Shown: in pieces, positions 42,864 through 52,507 of the stretch | How the letters are laid out: every line of letters starts with the position of its first letter | Position numbering within the stretch: position 1 is the first letter of the stretch | NCBI RefSeq assembly: GCF_025802015.1 | Contig: NZ_JAOYFC010000002.1 | Span: 248,001-312,000, forward strand | DNA from: Falsihalocynthiibacter halioticoli | GTDB lineage: Bacteria; Pseudomonadota; Alphaproteobacteria; Rhodobacterales; Rhodobacteraceae | Length of the DNA: 64,000 nucleotides | Reading direction: 5' to 3' | Position numbers and translations under genes: made by a program | Notes under the pieces: generated by a model | Seen by the model: only the letters and a program-made list of their open reading frames with translations | Database searches by the model: none | Told to the model about the DNA's origin: nothing

Positions 42864-44677
42864 TGTGCGGTATCGTTGGTGTATTGGGAACGCATGAGGT
42901 TGCGCCCCTATTGGTCGAGGCGCTTAAACGGTTGGAATACCGAGGCTATGACAGTGCGGGCATTGCAACGATCGACGATGGCAAACTTGATCGTCGGCGC
43001 GCCGTAGGCAAGCTGGTGAACTTATCCGACGCTCTTGTTCACAACCCTCTTACCGGAAAATCGGGCATCGGTCATACCCGCTGGGCCACCCATGGCGCCC
43101 CAACCGTCAGCAACGCCCACCCGCACAAAGCGGGTCGCGTGGCGGTGGTTCACAACGGAATTGTCGAAAACTACCAGAGCCTCCGCGAAGAGTTGGTCGC
43201 AGCAGGATACAGTTTCGAAAGTGAAACCGACACAGAAACAGTCGCAACGCTTGCGCAGTTCTTCCTTGAGCAAGGACAAGCGCCAGTTGACGCTGCTAAA
43301 TCTACCATCAACCGCCTAGAGGGCGCATTCGCGCTGTGCTTCTTGTTTGATGGCGAGGATGATCTTCTCGTAGCAGCACGCAAGGGTTCACCTCTAGCGA
43401 TTGGTCATGGCGAAGGCGAGATGTATGTCGGTTCCGACGCGATCGCGCTTGCCCCAATGACGGATCGGATCACTTATCTTGAAGAAGGCGATCACGCCGT
43501 AATCACCCGCACCTCTGTTGAAATCTTTGACGCGAACGGCGCCGAGGTCGAGCGCCCGGTCAAGCAGGTTCAACTCGACGCAACACGCATCGAAAAATCC
43601 GGCTACAAGCATTTCATGGCTAAGGAAATCGCGGAACAGCCCGTCGTACTGGCCGATGCACAAGCCCATTACATTAAAGACGGCAACATCACCTTGCCTG
43701 TTGATCTCGATTTCAGCGCATTTGATCGCGTGACCATGGTTGCCTGTGGCACAGCATATCTTGCCTGTCTTACTGCGAAGTACTGGTTCGAACAGATCGC
43801 GCGCATTCCTGTCGAGGTCGATATCGCCTCGGAGTTCCGTTATCGTGAGCCGCCTGTGCCCGCGCGGACCTTGGCGATTTTCGTCAGCCAATCGGGAGAA
43901 ACGGCTGATACGTTGGCGGCCCTTCACTATGCCAAATCCCAGGGCGCAACGATCCTTTCTGTGGTCAACGTCACCGAAAGCTCCATGGCGCGGGATAGCG
44001 ATATGTCGCTTCCGATCCTTGCGGGCGTCGAAGTTTCCGTGGCTTCAACAAAAGCATTTACGTGTCAATTGTCGCTCTTGCTTTTGCTCGCACTCAAGGC
44101 ATCATCAGACCGTGGGGCGCAAAGCACAGAGCAAGTGCAAAGCTACCTTGCCCATTTGCAAAAAACGCCCGCTCTTGTGAGCCAATCGCTGAATGTTGGC
44201 GACGCGGTAAAAGAAGCCGCCAAACTCGTTGCAGAGGCACAAGATATCTTGTTCCTCGGACGCGGCGCGATGTTCCCACTGGCGCTAGAAGGCGCGCTCA
44301 AACTCAAGGAACTCAGCTATATTCACGCTGAAGGCTATGCAAGTGGCGAGTTGAAACACGGGCCAATTGCGCTGATCGACAAGCATGTTCCTGTTGTGGT
44401 CATGGCCCCGCGCGATGCTCTATTTGAAAAGACAATCTCCAACATGCAGGAGGTTATGGCCCGTGGCGGCAAGGTGCTGCTGATCTCTGATGCCGCCGGT
44501 ATCGCTGAAGCAGGGCAAGGCGTTTGGAGCACGATCACCATGCCGGAGATCGAGCCTGTTTTCGCCCCAATCCTCTATGCGATCCCTGCACAGCTATTGG
44601 CCTATCACACGGCGATCGCCAAGGGCACCGACGTAGACCAACCACGCAACCTTGCAAAATCGGTGACCGTAGAATGA
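42863..44677 (+). CDS. glmS: Glutamine-fructose-6-phosphate aminotransferase
   Basis: GlmS forms glucosamine-6-phosphate from fructose-6-phosphate and glutamine. The product begins MCGIVGVLG; Cys2 is the amidotransferase nucleophile after Met removal. GHTRWATHGAPTVSNAHPH and the two SIS sugar-isomerase domains (ACGTAYLACL, SQSGETADTLAAL, EVSVASTKAFTCQL) follow, ending KSVTVE as in other GlmS. The 604-residue length is standard. No glmS ribozyme is expected or seen; the gene directly follows glmU. Confidence 0.96.
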   Translation: MCGIVGVLGTHEVAPLLVEALKRLEYRGYDSAGIATIDDGKLDRRRAVGKLVNLSDALVHNPLTGKSGIGHTRWATHGAPTVSNAHPHKAGRVAVVHNGIVENYQSLREELVAAGYSFESETDTETVATLAQFFLEQGQAPVDAAKSTINRLEGAFALCFLFDGEDDLLVAARKGSPLAIGHGEGEMYVGSDAIALAPMTDRITYLEEGDHAVITRTSVEIFDANGAEVERPVKQVQLDATRIEKSGYKHFMAKEIAEQPVVLADAQAHYIKDGNITLPVDLDFSAFDRVTMVACGTAYLACLTAKYWFEQIARIPVEVDIASEFRYREPPVPARTLAIFVSQSGETADTLAALHYAKSQGATILSVVNVTESSMARDSDMSLPILAGVEVSVASTKAFTCQLSLLLLLALKASSDRGAQSTEQVQSYLAHLQKTPALVSQSLNVGDAVKEAAKLVAEAQDILFLGRGAMFPLALEGALKLKELSYIHAEGYASGELKHGPIALIDKHVPVVVMAPRDALFEKTISNMQEVMARGGKVLLISDAAGIAEAGQGVWSTITMPEIEPVFAPILYAIPAQLLAYHTAIAKGTDVDQPRNLAKSVTVE

Positions 44678-45429
44678 CCCCAGAAGCCGCCCTATCCGAC
44701 CTTCGCGCCCACGCCCAAGATGGCAAGGCCGAAGAAATGCGGGCCTATCACAAGGCCGATCGAGAGTACCTTGGGGTTGCCAATCCCGATATCGACAGCT
44801 GCACCAAAGCGTGGCGCAAAGAGCTGGACGTTCCAGAGCGAGTTGCCCTCGCCCGCGATCTTTGGGCCACAGATATCCACGAGGCACGTGTAGCAGCCGC
44901 CAAATTGCTGACCCAAGCGCGGCTGCGCCCTGACGAAGCGGCGTGGGAGCTTATCCAAAGCTGGGTTCCGGATTTCAACGCATGGGCCATTGCCGATCAC
45001 GCTTGCATCGCGGGGCAAAAACGCCTCGTTGCCGACCCCACGCGCCTTGATGAGGTAGAGCCGTGGATTGCATCTGATCACATGTGGACGCGCCGCGCGG
45101 CCTTTGTCATCACCTTGCCGTGGACCAAACAGAATTTCCCGAAACCCGCCGAGATTGAAGCGCGGGAACGCGTATTGGGCTGGGCTGCGACGCTGGTTGA
45201 GGACAAGGAATGGTTTATCCAAAAGGCGATTTCGTGGTGGCTGCGCGATCTGTCAAAGCACGATGTGCCACGCGCGCAGGCGTTTTTGAATGAATATGGC
45301 CCGCGCCTGAAACCATTCGCACAGAAGGAAGCCACGCGCCACATGCGCGATTACACTGTGCCTCCGCTCAAAGAGCCAGACGTCGAGACTGCTGACGCTC
45401 CTAAGCCTGACGAAGCGCCCGACGCATAA
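44674..45429 (+). CDS. DNA alkylation repair protein, AlkD-like HEAT-repeat protein
   Basis: A 251-residue all-helical protein of the AlkD/AlkC-like superfamily, which removes bulky N3/N7-alkylpurines. Supporting segments are HKADREYLGVANPDID near the N-terminus, ARDLWATDIHEARVAAAKLL, ADHACIAG and the C-terminal KEWFIQKAISWWLRDLSKHD, typical of the family. The ATG overlaps the glmS stop (ATGA), so it is coupled to glmUS. Its last 29 bases overlap the convergent acyl-CoA synthetase gene. Confidence 0.85.
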   Translation: MTPEAALSDLRAHAQDGKAEEMRAYHKADREYLGVANPDIDSCTKAWRKELDVPERVALARDLWATDIHEARVAAAKLLTQARLRPDEAAWELIQSWVPDFNAWAIADHACIAGQKRLVADPTRLDEVEPWIASDHMWTRRAAFVITLPWTKQNFPKPAEIEARERVLGWAATLVEDKEWFIQKAISWWLRDLSKHDVPRAQAFLNEYGPRLKPFAQKEATRHMRDYTVPPLKEPDVETADAPKPDEAPDA

Positions 45430-47023
45430 TCTTGCCCGTCGCCGTCATTGGCATTTCGTCAATAAACTCAACGGAACGAGGAGCGACGTGTGGACTGACC
45501 TTGTCTTTGACGCGGGCGATCAACGCATCCTCTAACCCATCAGCACTCTCGCCTTCGCGCAACACGATGAATGCTTTCACAACCTCTGTCCGCAGCGCAT
45601 CCGGAATTCCAATACAGGCCGCCATGGCGACCGATGGATGAGCGCAAAGACAGTTTTCGATCTCACTCGGTCCAATGCGATAGCCAGCGGAGGTAATCAC
45701 ATCGTCATCGCGGCTGGAGAAGCGGAAATAGCCGTCCGCGTCACAACTGCCAAGATCACCGGTGCGCAGCCAGCCATTCACGAATTTACGTTCTGTTTCC
45801 TCGGGCTTATTCCAATAGCGCAGAAACATCACCGGATCGGGCGCGCGCACCGCAATTTCGCCAATCTCACCTGCAGGAACTGGATTGCCTTCAGCGTCGA
45901 TAATCGCAACCTCATGACCAGGAACGGCACCGCCCATCGCACCAGCCATATGTTTACCAAGCGCTTTTGATGCGGAAACCACCAAATTACACTCAGTCTG
46001 ACCGTAAATCTCATTCACCGGTGCGCCCAAAACATCCTCTGCCCATTGCAACAAGTCTGCGCCAAGGCTCTCTCCGCCAGAGCTGATACTGCGGATATCC
46101 ACGCCAACAGGAACGTCCGCTCCACGCATCATTTTGAGTGCGGTTGGCGGCATAAAGAGGTTCCTAATTCGATACCGCGCCATCAGGTCATAGGCCGCTG
46201 CAGCGTCGAACTTTCGCATCCGATGCGAGACAAGCGGCACACCGTAATAAAGGCAGGGCATTGCCATATCCATCAACCCACCGATCCACGCCCAGTCTGC
46301 TGGCGTCCAGCCGCAATCGCCCTGTTTCGGGAAGCCATCGTGATGCACTTCGATGGCCGGAAGATGACCGAGCAGGAACCTGTGCCCATGCAAAACGCCT
46401 TTTGGGTCGCCCGTTGTACCGGATGTATAAATCAAAACCGCCGGCGTATCAGCGCGGGTCTCTACTGGGGTACATGTTTTAGGATGCTTTTCGATTTCGT
46501 CCCAAACTGACTCAACACCAGCCGCATCGCCGATGGTCAAAACCGTTTCAAGAGCAGGCAGGTCAGAACGTATCTTGGCAACTTTGGGAAGGCTTTCGTC
46601 ACTCGTTATCAAAAGCTTCGCGCCACTATCGGAAAGCCGATACCGCAACGCGTCTTCGCCGAATAAGGTAAACAGCGGAAGCACAACCGCGCCAAGCTTA
46701 TAGGCTGCGAAATGCGCGATTATAACCGCCGGTTCTTGCGGCAACAGGATTGCAATGCGGTCCCCCTCTCCTACACCTTGTGCAGCAAAGGCATTGGCCA
46801 GCGCATTGGAAGCCTCTTCCAACTCGCTATATGTCCAACGACGTTCGGTTCCATCCTCCTCCACATGGATTATCGCCTCCTGATCCGGCGCACTACGCGC
46901 CAAAGAGGTACAGCAAAGCTCAGCGATATTCATTACCGGCGGAATATCCCAACGAAATGCGGACGCAACAGCATCCCACGTTGTGAAATCCTTGATCAAT
47001 CGCCGCTTATCCTGCTCTTGCAT
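45401..47023 (-). CDS. AMP-binding acyl-CoA synthetase
   Basis: A 540-residue adenylate-forming ligase that activates a carboxylic acid with ATP and joins it to CoA. Motifs: VLIYTSGTTGDPKGVLHGH (P-loop), NEIYGQTECN, GWLRTGDLGSCDADGYF, DDVITSAGYRIGPSEIE (hinge and A8) and the catalytic Lys in MPMTATGKIMRRAL. WTPADWAWIGGLMDMAMP recalls medium-chain (ACSM-like) enzymes, so short or medium fatty acids or branched acids are likely substrates. A shared palindrome with liuA upstream suggests a role in the same pathway. The ribosome site is GGGGAGGAGAT. Confidence 0.87.
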   Translation of the reverse strand: MQEQDKRRLIKDFTTWDAVASAFRWDIPPVMNIAELCCTSLARSAPDQEAIIHVEEDGTERRWTYSELEEASNALANAFAAQGVGEGDRIAILLPQEPAVIIAHFAAYKLGAVVLPLFTLFGEDALRYRLSDSGAKLLITSDESLPKVAKIRSDLPALETVLTIGDAAGVESVWDEIEKHPKTCTPVETRADTPAVLIYTSGTTGDPKGVLHGHRFLLGHLPAIEVHHDGFPKQGDCGWTPADWAWIGGLMDMAMPCLYYGVPLVSHRMRKFDAAAAYDLMARYRIRNLFMPPTALKMMRGADVPVGVDIRSISSGGESLGADLLQWAEDVLGAPVNEIYGQTECNLVVSASKALGKHMAGAMGGAVPGHEVAIIDAEGNPVPAGEIGEIAVRAPDPVMFLRYWNKPEETERKFVNGWLRTGDLGSCDADGYFRFSSRDDDVITSAGYRIGPSEIENCLCAHPSVAMAACIGIPDALRTEVVKAFIVLREGESADGLEDALIARVKDKVSPHVAPRSVEFIDEMPMTATGKIMRRALRQA

Positions 47024-47044
47024 CCATCTCCTCCCCAGAGATTG

Positions 47045-47058
47045 TGAACGAGCGTTCA
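47045..47058. promoter_or_regulatory. Perfect 14-bp palindrome upstream of acyl-CoA synthetase gene
   Basis: TGAACGAGCGTTCA, a perfect inverted repeat, lies 22 bases upstream of the acyl-CoA synthetase ATG. It is nearly the same as the site at 40622-40635 upstream of liuA, which supports a shared repressor. Confidence 0.6.
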
Positions 47059-47197
47059 GTTAACCGCCCGCGCCCTCCAGCGTCAATTGCGTTTTCGCCA
47101 TTCCGCCAGACAGTTATCGCGCAAATATTACCGCGCACCACCCCACCATCTATAAATCCCCCTTGCCCCTCAATACCACCACGCCTAGGCTATCTGC

Positions 47198-48202
47198 ATG
47201 ACCGCACCCTTGATTGATCCCTTCTTGCGCCCGATTACATATCTGCGCCTCTCGGTAACGGACCGTTGCGACTTTCGCTGTGTTTACTGCATGGCGGAGC
47301 AAATGACCTTTCTACCGAAAAAAGAGCTACTGACGCTTGAGGAGTTGGATCGGCTGTCTTCTGCCTTTATCGGGCTGGGTGTGCGCAAGCTTCGGATTAC
47401 GGGCGGGGAACCGTTGGTGCGCCGTGACATCATGAGCTATTTCAAAGCCATGTCGCGGCACCTGAAATCAGGTGCGCTGGACGAACTCACGCTTACAACC
47501 AATGGCTCACAACTGGCAAAGTATGCCGACGAACTCGCGGCCTGTGGGGTGAAACGGATCAACATCTCTTTGGATACGCTCGATGAGGCGAAATTTGCCG
47601 AGATTACGCGCTGGGGCCGCTTGCCACAGGTTCTTGAAGGGATCGAGGCCGCTCAAGCGGCAGGCCTTAAAGTAAAACTGAACACAGTGGCGCTTAAAGG
47701 CTTTAACGAGGACGAGCTTTTTACCCTCACCGAATTTTGCGCCGCACGAGATATGGACCTGACCTTTATCGAGGTCATGCCCATGGGAGATATCGGCAAT
47801 GAAAACCGGATCGGGCAATATTGGTCTCTCGAAGACTTACGAGAAACTCTGGCCACACGTTTTAGCCTTGCCGACCTTCCCGACAAAACCGGGGGCCCTG
47901 CGAGATATGTCAGGATCGGGGAAACGCGCCAACGCATTGGTTTCATCACGCCACTGACACATAATTTCTGTGAAAGCTGTAACCGCGTTCGGGTGACTTG
48001 CACGGGCGAAATTTTCACCTGTCTGGGACAAGAAGGGAAATCCGATCTCCGTGCGCCATTGCGTGCGAGCGAAAGCGATACAAAGCTGAATGAAGCGATC
48101 CGCGCCGCGATCGCGCTCAAGCCCAAGGGCCATGATTTTGACTATTCGCGACAGGAAGTGGCTGGGCAAATGAGCCGCCACATGAGCCATACCGGCGGCT
48201 AA
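47198..48202 (+). CDS. moaA: GTP 3',8-cyclase (molybdenum cofactor biosynthesis protein A)
   Basis: A radical SAM enzyme that starts molybdopterin synthesis from GTP. The 334-residue product has the SAM-cluster motif CDFRCVYCMAE near residues 24-34, RITGGEPLVRRD, TNGSQL and the C-terminal 4Fe-4S ligands in FCESCNRVRVTCTGEIFTCLGQ. It ends in Gly-Gly (HMSHTGG), the conserved tail needed for activity. It is divergent from the acyl-CoA synthetase gene, and a terminator follows at 48247. Confidence 0.96.
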   Translation: MTAPLIDPFLRPITYLRLSVTDRCDFRCVYCMAEQMTFLPKKELLTLEELDRLSSAFIGLGVRKLRITGGEPLVRRDIMSYFKAMSRHLKSGALDELTLTTNGSQLAKYADELAACGVKRINISLDTLDEAKFAEITRWGRLPQVLEGIEAAQAAGLKVKLNTVALKGFNEDELFTLTEFCAARDMDLTFIEVMPMGDIGNENRIGQYWSLEDLRETLATRFSLADLPDKTGGPARYVRIGETRQRIGFITPLTHNFCESCNRVRVTCTGEIFTCLGQEGKSDLRAPLRASESDTKLNEAIRAAIALKPKGHDFDYSRQEVAGQMSRHMSHTGG

Positions 48203-48246
48203 AGCTTTAGATCAACTTTACAACACAATAGCTTGATTTAAAAAGA

Positions 48247-48274
48247 AAAAGGCCGCCAGATTGGGCGGCCTTTT
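48247..48274. terminator. Bidirectional terminator between moaA and M20 hydrolase gene
   Basis: An 11-bp perfect stem (AAAAGGCCGCC with GGCGGCCTTTT) around a 6-base AGATTG loop, with T-rich tails on both strands, between convergent genes. Confidence 0.9.
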
Positions 48275-48293
48275 CTATCAATCTTAGCTTACC

Positions 48294-49460
48294 TCATGAG
48301 GCAGCAGGCATCCGACTTTCGACCATCTCAACCCACCAGCTACACCCCGCAGGGATCGCATTGTCGTCGAAATTATAGGCTGGGTGATGCACCGCTGCTG
48401 TGTCGCCATTGCCGACGAGGATATAAGCGCCGGGGCGTTCTTCGAGCATAAAGGCGAAATCCTCACCGCCCATCACAAGCGGCGCATCTTCGCAATCACC
48501 AGAAATTTTCTTGGCCGCTTCAGCCGCATATTCGGTTTCCGTGTCGTGGTTAACCATCACCGGATAACCGCGCATATAGTTAACGTCGGCCACCCCGCCA
48601 AGCGCCTCTGCTGTGAGCGGAGCGATTGCTTTAATCCGCTGTTCGGCAAGGTCACGAACGTCGTTTGACAGCGTCCGCACAGTCCCCTTCAGATGTACTT
48701 TCTGGGGAATGACGTTGTAAGCGTTGCTCTCGGTTTCAAAGCTCGTGACCGAAACAACGACTTGCTTCACAGGGTCCACATTTCGACTTGCGATTGTCTG
48801 CATCGCCAAAACGATCTGGCTCGCGATGATCGTCGTATCAACAACCTCTTGTGGCTTTGCCGCGTGGCCGCCCTTGCCCTCGACAAAAATGTCAAATGTA
48901 TCGGTCGCGGCAAAGAACGGGCCTTTGCGAATTGCAAAGCTACCGAGCGGATGACCGGGCCAGTTATGCATCCCATAGACTTCCTGGATGTTCCAGCGAT
49001 CCATCATGCCGTCTTCACACATTTCACGGCCACCGCCGCCGCCCTCTTCGGCAGGCTGGAAAATCACAACCGTGGTGCCGTCAAAGTTGCGCGTCTCGCA
49101 CAGGTATTTTGCTGCACCAAGTAGCATGGCCGTGTGGCCGTCGTGACCGCAGGCATGCATAGCGCCTGGTGTTTTGGACGCATATTCAACGCCTGTTGCT
49201 TCAAGGATCGGAAGCGCATCCATATCTGCGCGCAGTCCCACAACTTTGCCAGACGTATCAGTCTTGCCCTTGATAACGCCGACAACCCCAGTGCGGCCGA
49301 TACCCTCTACAACCTCATCACAGCCGAATGCGCGCAGCAATTCCGCCACCCGCGCCGAAGTTCGGTGCGTTTCAAACAGGATTTCCGGGTTTGCGTGGAA
49401 GTCTCGTCGCCATTCGGTAATTTCGGGCAGAAGCTCTGCGAAGCGGTTCTTTACGGGCAT
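48294..49460 (-). CDS. M20-family aminoacylase / hippurate hydrolase-like amidohydrolase
   Basis: A 388-residue zinc- or manganese-dependent amidohydrolase of the M20D type (hippuricase, IAA-amino acid hydrolase). Motifs: GLRADMDALPILE, MHACGHDGHTAMLLGAAKYL (metal site), FQPAEEGGGGGREMCEDG, and a dimerisation domain with GKGGHAAKP. MGGEDFAFML supplies a late metal His/Glu position. It removes acyl groups from N-acyl amino acids. It is the third gene of a unit with argE and the peptide ABC ATPase. Confidence 0.87.
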   Translation of the reverse strand: MPVKNRFAELLPEITEWRRDFHANPEILFETHRTSARVAELLRAFGCDEVVEGIGRTGVVGVIKGKTDTSGKVVGLRADMDALPILEATGVEYASKTPGAMHACGHDGHTAMLLGAAKYLCETRNFDGTTVVIFQPAEEGGGGGREMCEDGMMDRWNIQEVYGMHNWPGHPLGSFAIRKGPFFAATDTFDIFVEGKGGHAAKPQEVVDTTIIASQIVLAMQTIASRNVDPVKQVVVSVTSFETESNAYNVIPQKVHLKGTVRTLSNDVRDLAEQRIKAIAPLTAEALGGVADVNYMRGYPVMVNHDTETEYAAEAAKKISGDCEDAPLVMGGEDFAFMLEERPGAYILVGNGDTAAVHHPAYNFDDNAIPAGCSWWVEMVESRMPAAS

Positions 49461-49463
49461 TTT

Positions 49464-50627
49464 CTAGTCCTGTGTTAAGTGTTGGATAAGCCGAAGCATA
49501 AAGGCCTCTCCGGCCTCCAACTGGCTGATTTCTAAATATTCATTCGGTTGATGGGCCTGCGCGATATCGCCAGGTCCACAGACAGCTGCGGAGTAGCCCC
49601 CCGCCTGAAACTGTCCAGCTTCTGTTGCGTAAGCCACAACATTGGTCGCGTTATCGCCTGTCAGGTGGCGGAGGAGTTGCTCGGACTGACCTTCGGTTTC
49701 CGGCGCAAGCGGCGGAACGGCGTATCCTTGCGATATATCGATACCGGTGTCGGGGTGGATGGCCTGCATCCGATCTGAAATCTCCTCGGCTTTGGCACGA
49801 AGCTTCGCCTCCCAATCGGCCAAAGACTCCCCAGGCACAACGCGGAACGACAAGTCGAAATGACACTCTTTGGCGGTAATATTATGCGCCGTACCGCCGC
49901 TTATTCTACCGATGTGCAGCGTTGTGTAGGGCGGCACGAAATCCGCAGCGAGCGGATTCGGTGTTGCCTTTGCGGAGAGTGCGTTCTGTTCGTGCGCCCA
50001 CTGAATCAACTCGGTGCCATACATGATCGCGGAAACACCGGTGTGAAGCAGCGAGCTATGCACCTCGAAGCCTCGCACCGATACCTGAAACCCGACGCTG
50101 CCTTTATGCCCCGTGACAACCTTCATCATTGAAGGCTCACCAATAATTGCTGCAGAGGCAGGAGGAAGAGCTTTCATCGCCTCGATCATCGGAGGCGCAC
50201 CGAAACAGCCAACCTCTTCATCATAGGAGAACGCGAGTTGGATTGGCCGCTTTACCCCCGACTTAAGAATATGCGGCACCGCCCAGAGCGCCAAAGCGTC
50301 AAAGCCCTTCATATCCGCAGTACCACGCCCATAAAGACGGCCGTCTTTTTCGACCATCTCGAATGGATCGCTCTCCCACGCTTGTCCGACAACAGGTACG
50401 ACATCCGTGTGCCCCGACAGCACAACGCCGCCTTCGACCTCCGGCCCGACATTTGCAAAGAGCGAGGCCTTTTGGCCGGTCTCGTCATAAACGCGGAATG
50501 ACTTTACGCCAAAGCTCTCGAGATATCCCTCGATCCACTCGATCAGCGGCAGGTTACTTTCGCTGCTGACGGTATTGAAGCTTACGAGCTTACCAAGAAT
50601 CTCGCGCGTGGATAGAGGCTCTCCCAT
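49464..50627 (-). CDS. argE: Acetylornithine deacetylase-like M20 peptidase
   Basis: A 387-residue M20A peptidase with VVLSGHTDVVPVVGQAW (metal His and Asp), YGRGTADMKGFDALAL, SYDEEVGCFGAPPMIE (catalytic Glu) and GEPSMMKVVTGHKG. These are ArgE-type features, so removal of acetyl from N-acetylornithine is the default call. The setting, between an M20D hydrolase gene and a peptide transporter ATPase gene, suggests it may instead deacylate or cleave imported substrates. Confidence 0.83.
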   Translation of the reverse strand: MGEPLSTREILGKLVSFNTVSSESNLPLIEWIEGYLESFGVKSFRVYDETGQKASLFANVGPEVEGGVVLSGHTDVVPVVGQAWESDPFEMVEKDGRLYGRGTADMKGFDALALWAVPHILKSGVKRPIQLAFSYDEEVGCFGAPPMIEAMKALPPASAAIIGEPSMMKVVTGHKGSVGFQVSVRGFEVHSSLLHTGVSAIMYGTELIQWAHEQNALSAKATPNPLAADFVPPYTTLHIGRISGGTAHNITAKECHFDLSFRVVPGESLADWEAKLRAKAEEISDRMQAIHPDTGIDISQGYAVPPLAPETEGQSEQLLRHLTGDNATNVVAYATEAGQFQAGGYSAAVCGPGDIAQAHQPNEYLEISQLEAGEAFMLRLIQHLTQD

Positions 50628-50665
50628 GAGGTTTCCAGACTTTAGGAACGGCCGATTGGTCGTTG

Positions 50666-52507
50666 TTATTGAAGAACAAAGTGGCCTTTACTGACCTCTG
50701 TATAGACCGAAGGCGCCGCCTCGTGTGACACGGGGAAGATTGGCGACGGGATCGGCTTGAACTTGAGGTCAGAGGCAATTTTCTTTTGGCGCGGATCGGC
50801 AACAGGAACCGCAGACATTAGCGATTTTGTATAGCTGTGCTGCGGGTTTTCAAACACCGCTTGGCGCGGTCCGATCTCGACGATCCGACCCAGATACATC
50901 ACCGCAGTTTGGTGGCTCACACGCTCGACCACAGCCATATCGTGGCTGATGAACAGCATCGCGATTCCGAGGTCTGCCTGTAGCTCCATGAGCAAGTTCA
51001 GCACTTGCGCCTGAACCGACACATCAAGCGCAGAAACGGCCTCGTCCGCAACAACGAGCTTCGGGTTAAGCGCAAGCGCGCGGGCAATCGCGATCCGCTG
51101 GCGTTGGCCGCCGGAGAGCTCATGCGGGTATCGTTTTAGGAAGCTGCGCGGGAGTTCAACCCGATCAAAAAGGCTCGCCACGCGGTCGTTCACTTCGCTG
51201 CCACTTGCGAGGTTATAGTTGCGCATCGGCTCGGCAACCTGATCGATCAACCGCACTTGAGGATTGAGCGAGGCAAAGGGATCCTGAAACACCATTTGCA
51301 TATCGCGGCGCGCTTTACGCAACTCTGTAGGGCTAAGCGCAAGAATATCAACACCGCCGAGGTTTACTTCGCCGCTTTGTGGCTCAACAAGCCGTAGAAT
51401 GGACCGCCCGCAAGAAGACTTCCCGCAGCCGGATTCCCCAACGAGCGATAGCGTTTCCCCTGGTTTGAGCTCAAACGACACATCTTCGACAGCGTGAACA
51501 TTGGCCACAGTACGGCGCAGCAGGCCCTTCTTCACGGGGAAACGCGTCGTCAGGTTCTTGACCTTTAGCAGAGGCGGAACCTCGCCCGCCTTCGCGGCGA
51601 TTTCCTGTTTTGCTTTGGCCGCGGCCATAACAACTTCGTATTTATCCTCATCACCGAGGATACGCATTGGTTCTGGGAAGGCCTTTCCCGTCATCTCGCC
51701 AAGCTTCGGTACGGCCGCCAGCAGCGACTTGGTGTAATCGTGCTGCGGATTCTCGAATATCTGCTCGACCGGCCCCTCTTCCATCATGTTCCCGCGATAC
51801 ATCACGATCACGCGGTCGGCCATCTGGGCCACAACTGCCATATCATGGGTGATAAATAGAACGGCGGTGCCATGTTCGCGCTTAAGGCGGTCAATGAGCG
51901 CAAGAATCTCGGCCTGAATAGTCACATCCAACGCAGTTGTCGGCTCGTCACAGATCAGCAGCTTCGGCTCGCAAGCCATAGCAATCGCGATCACCACGCG
52001 CTGCCGCATCCCACCAGAAAGCTCGTGCGGATACTGCGTCATGCGGCGCTCAGGCTCAGGGATCCGCACGTCTTTTAGGATTTCAATAGCCCGTTTGTTG
52101 GCTTCCGACTTGCTAAGTCCCTTATGAAGAATCAACCCTTCGGTTAGCTGCTTGCCGACGGTAAATACCGGATTGAGCGAGGTCATCGGCTCCTGAAAAA
52201 TCATTCCGATCTCGTTACCACGGATTGAACGCATGTCGGCTGGATCAACCTTAGCAAGATCAACCTCGCCTTCGACACCGCGGTTAAACTCAAGGGATCC
52301 TTCGGTGATTTCACCACCGCCAAACTCGACAAGCCGCATGATCGAAAGCGACGACACCGATTTACCCGATCCCGATTCGCCAACGACACAGAGGGTCTCT
52401 CCGGGATCAATGCTAAAGGATATATCCTCAACGCCAATTACGATTCCGCTATTAGTTTCAAACTCTACGCGAAGGTTCTTAACGTCGATTAGGTGGCTGT
52501 CTAGCAT
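50666..52507 (-). CDS. Dipeptide/oligopeptide ABC transporter fused ATP-binding protein
   Basis: A 613-residue protein with two complete ATPase domains, equal to DppD and DppF joined. First: GESGSGKS, LSGGMRQRV, LLICDEPTTALDV. Second: GESGCGKSS, LSGGQRQRI, LVVADEAVSALDVSVQ. Each ends with an oligopeptide-type C-terminal element (HDYTKSLLAAVP and HSYTKSLMSAVP). It powers uptake of peptides through the permeases encoded divergently at 54691-56614. Start ATG at 52507. Confidence 0.92.
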   Translation of the reverse strand: MLDSHLIDVKNLRVEFETNSGIVIGVEDISFSIDPGETLCVVGESGSGKSVSSLSIMRLVEFGGGEITEGSLEFNRGVEGEVDLAKVDPADMRSIRGNEIGMIFQEPMTSLNPVFTVGKQLTEGLILHKGLSKSEANKRAIEILKDVRIPEPERRMTQYPHELSGGMRQRVVIAIAMACEPKLLICDEPTTALDVTIQAEILALIDRLKREHGTAVLFITHDMAVVAQMADRVIVMYRGNMMEEGPVEQIFENPQHDYTKSLLAAVPKLGEMTGKAFPEPMRILGDEDKYEVVMAAAKAKQEIAAKAGEVPPLLKVKNLTTRFPVKKGLLRRTVANVHAVEDVSFELKPGETLSLVGESGCGKSSCGRSILRLVEPQSGEVNLGGVDILALSPTELRKARRDMQMVFQDPFASLNPQVRLIDQVAEPMRNYNLASGSEVNDRVASLFDRVELPRSFLKRYPHELSGGQRQRIAIARALALNPKLVVADEAVSALDVSVQAQVLNLLMELQADLGIAMLFISHDMAVVERVSHQTAVMYLGRIVEIGPRQAVFENPQHSYTKSLMSAVPVADPRQKKIASDLKFKPIPSPIFPVSHEAAPSVYTEVSKGHFVLQ

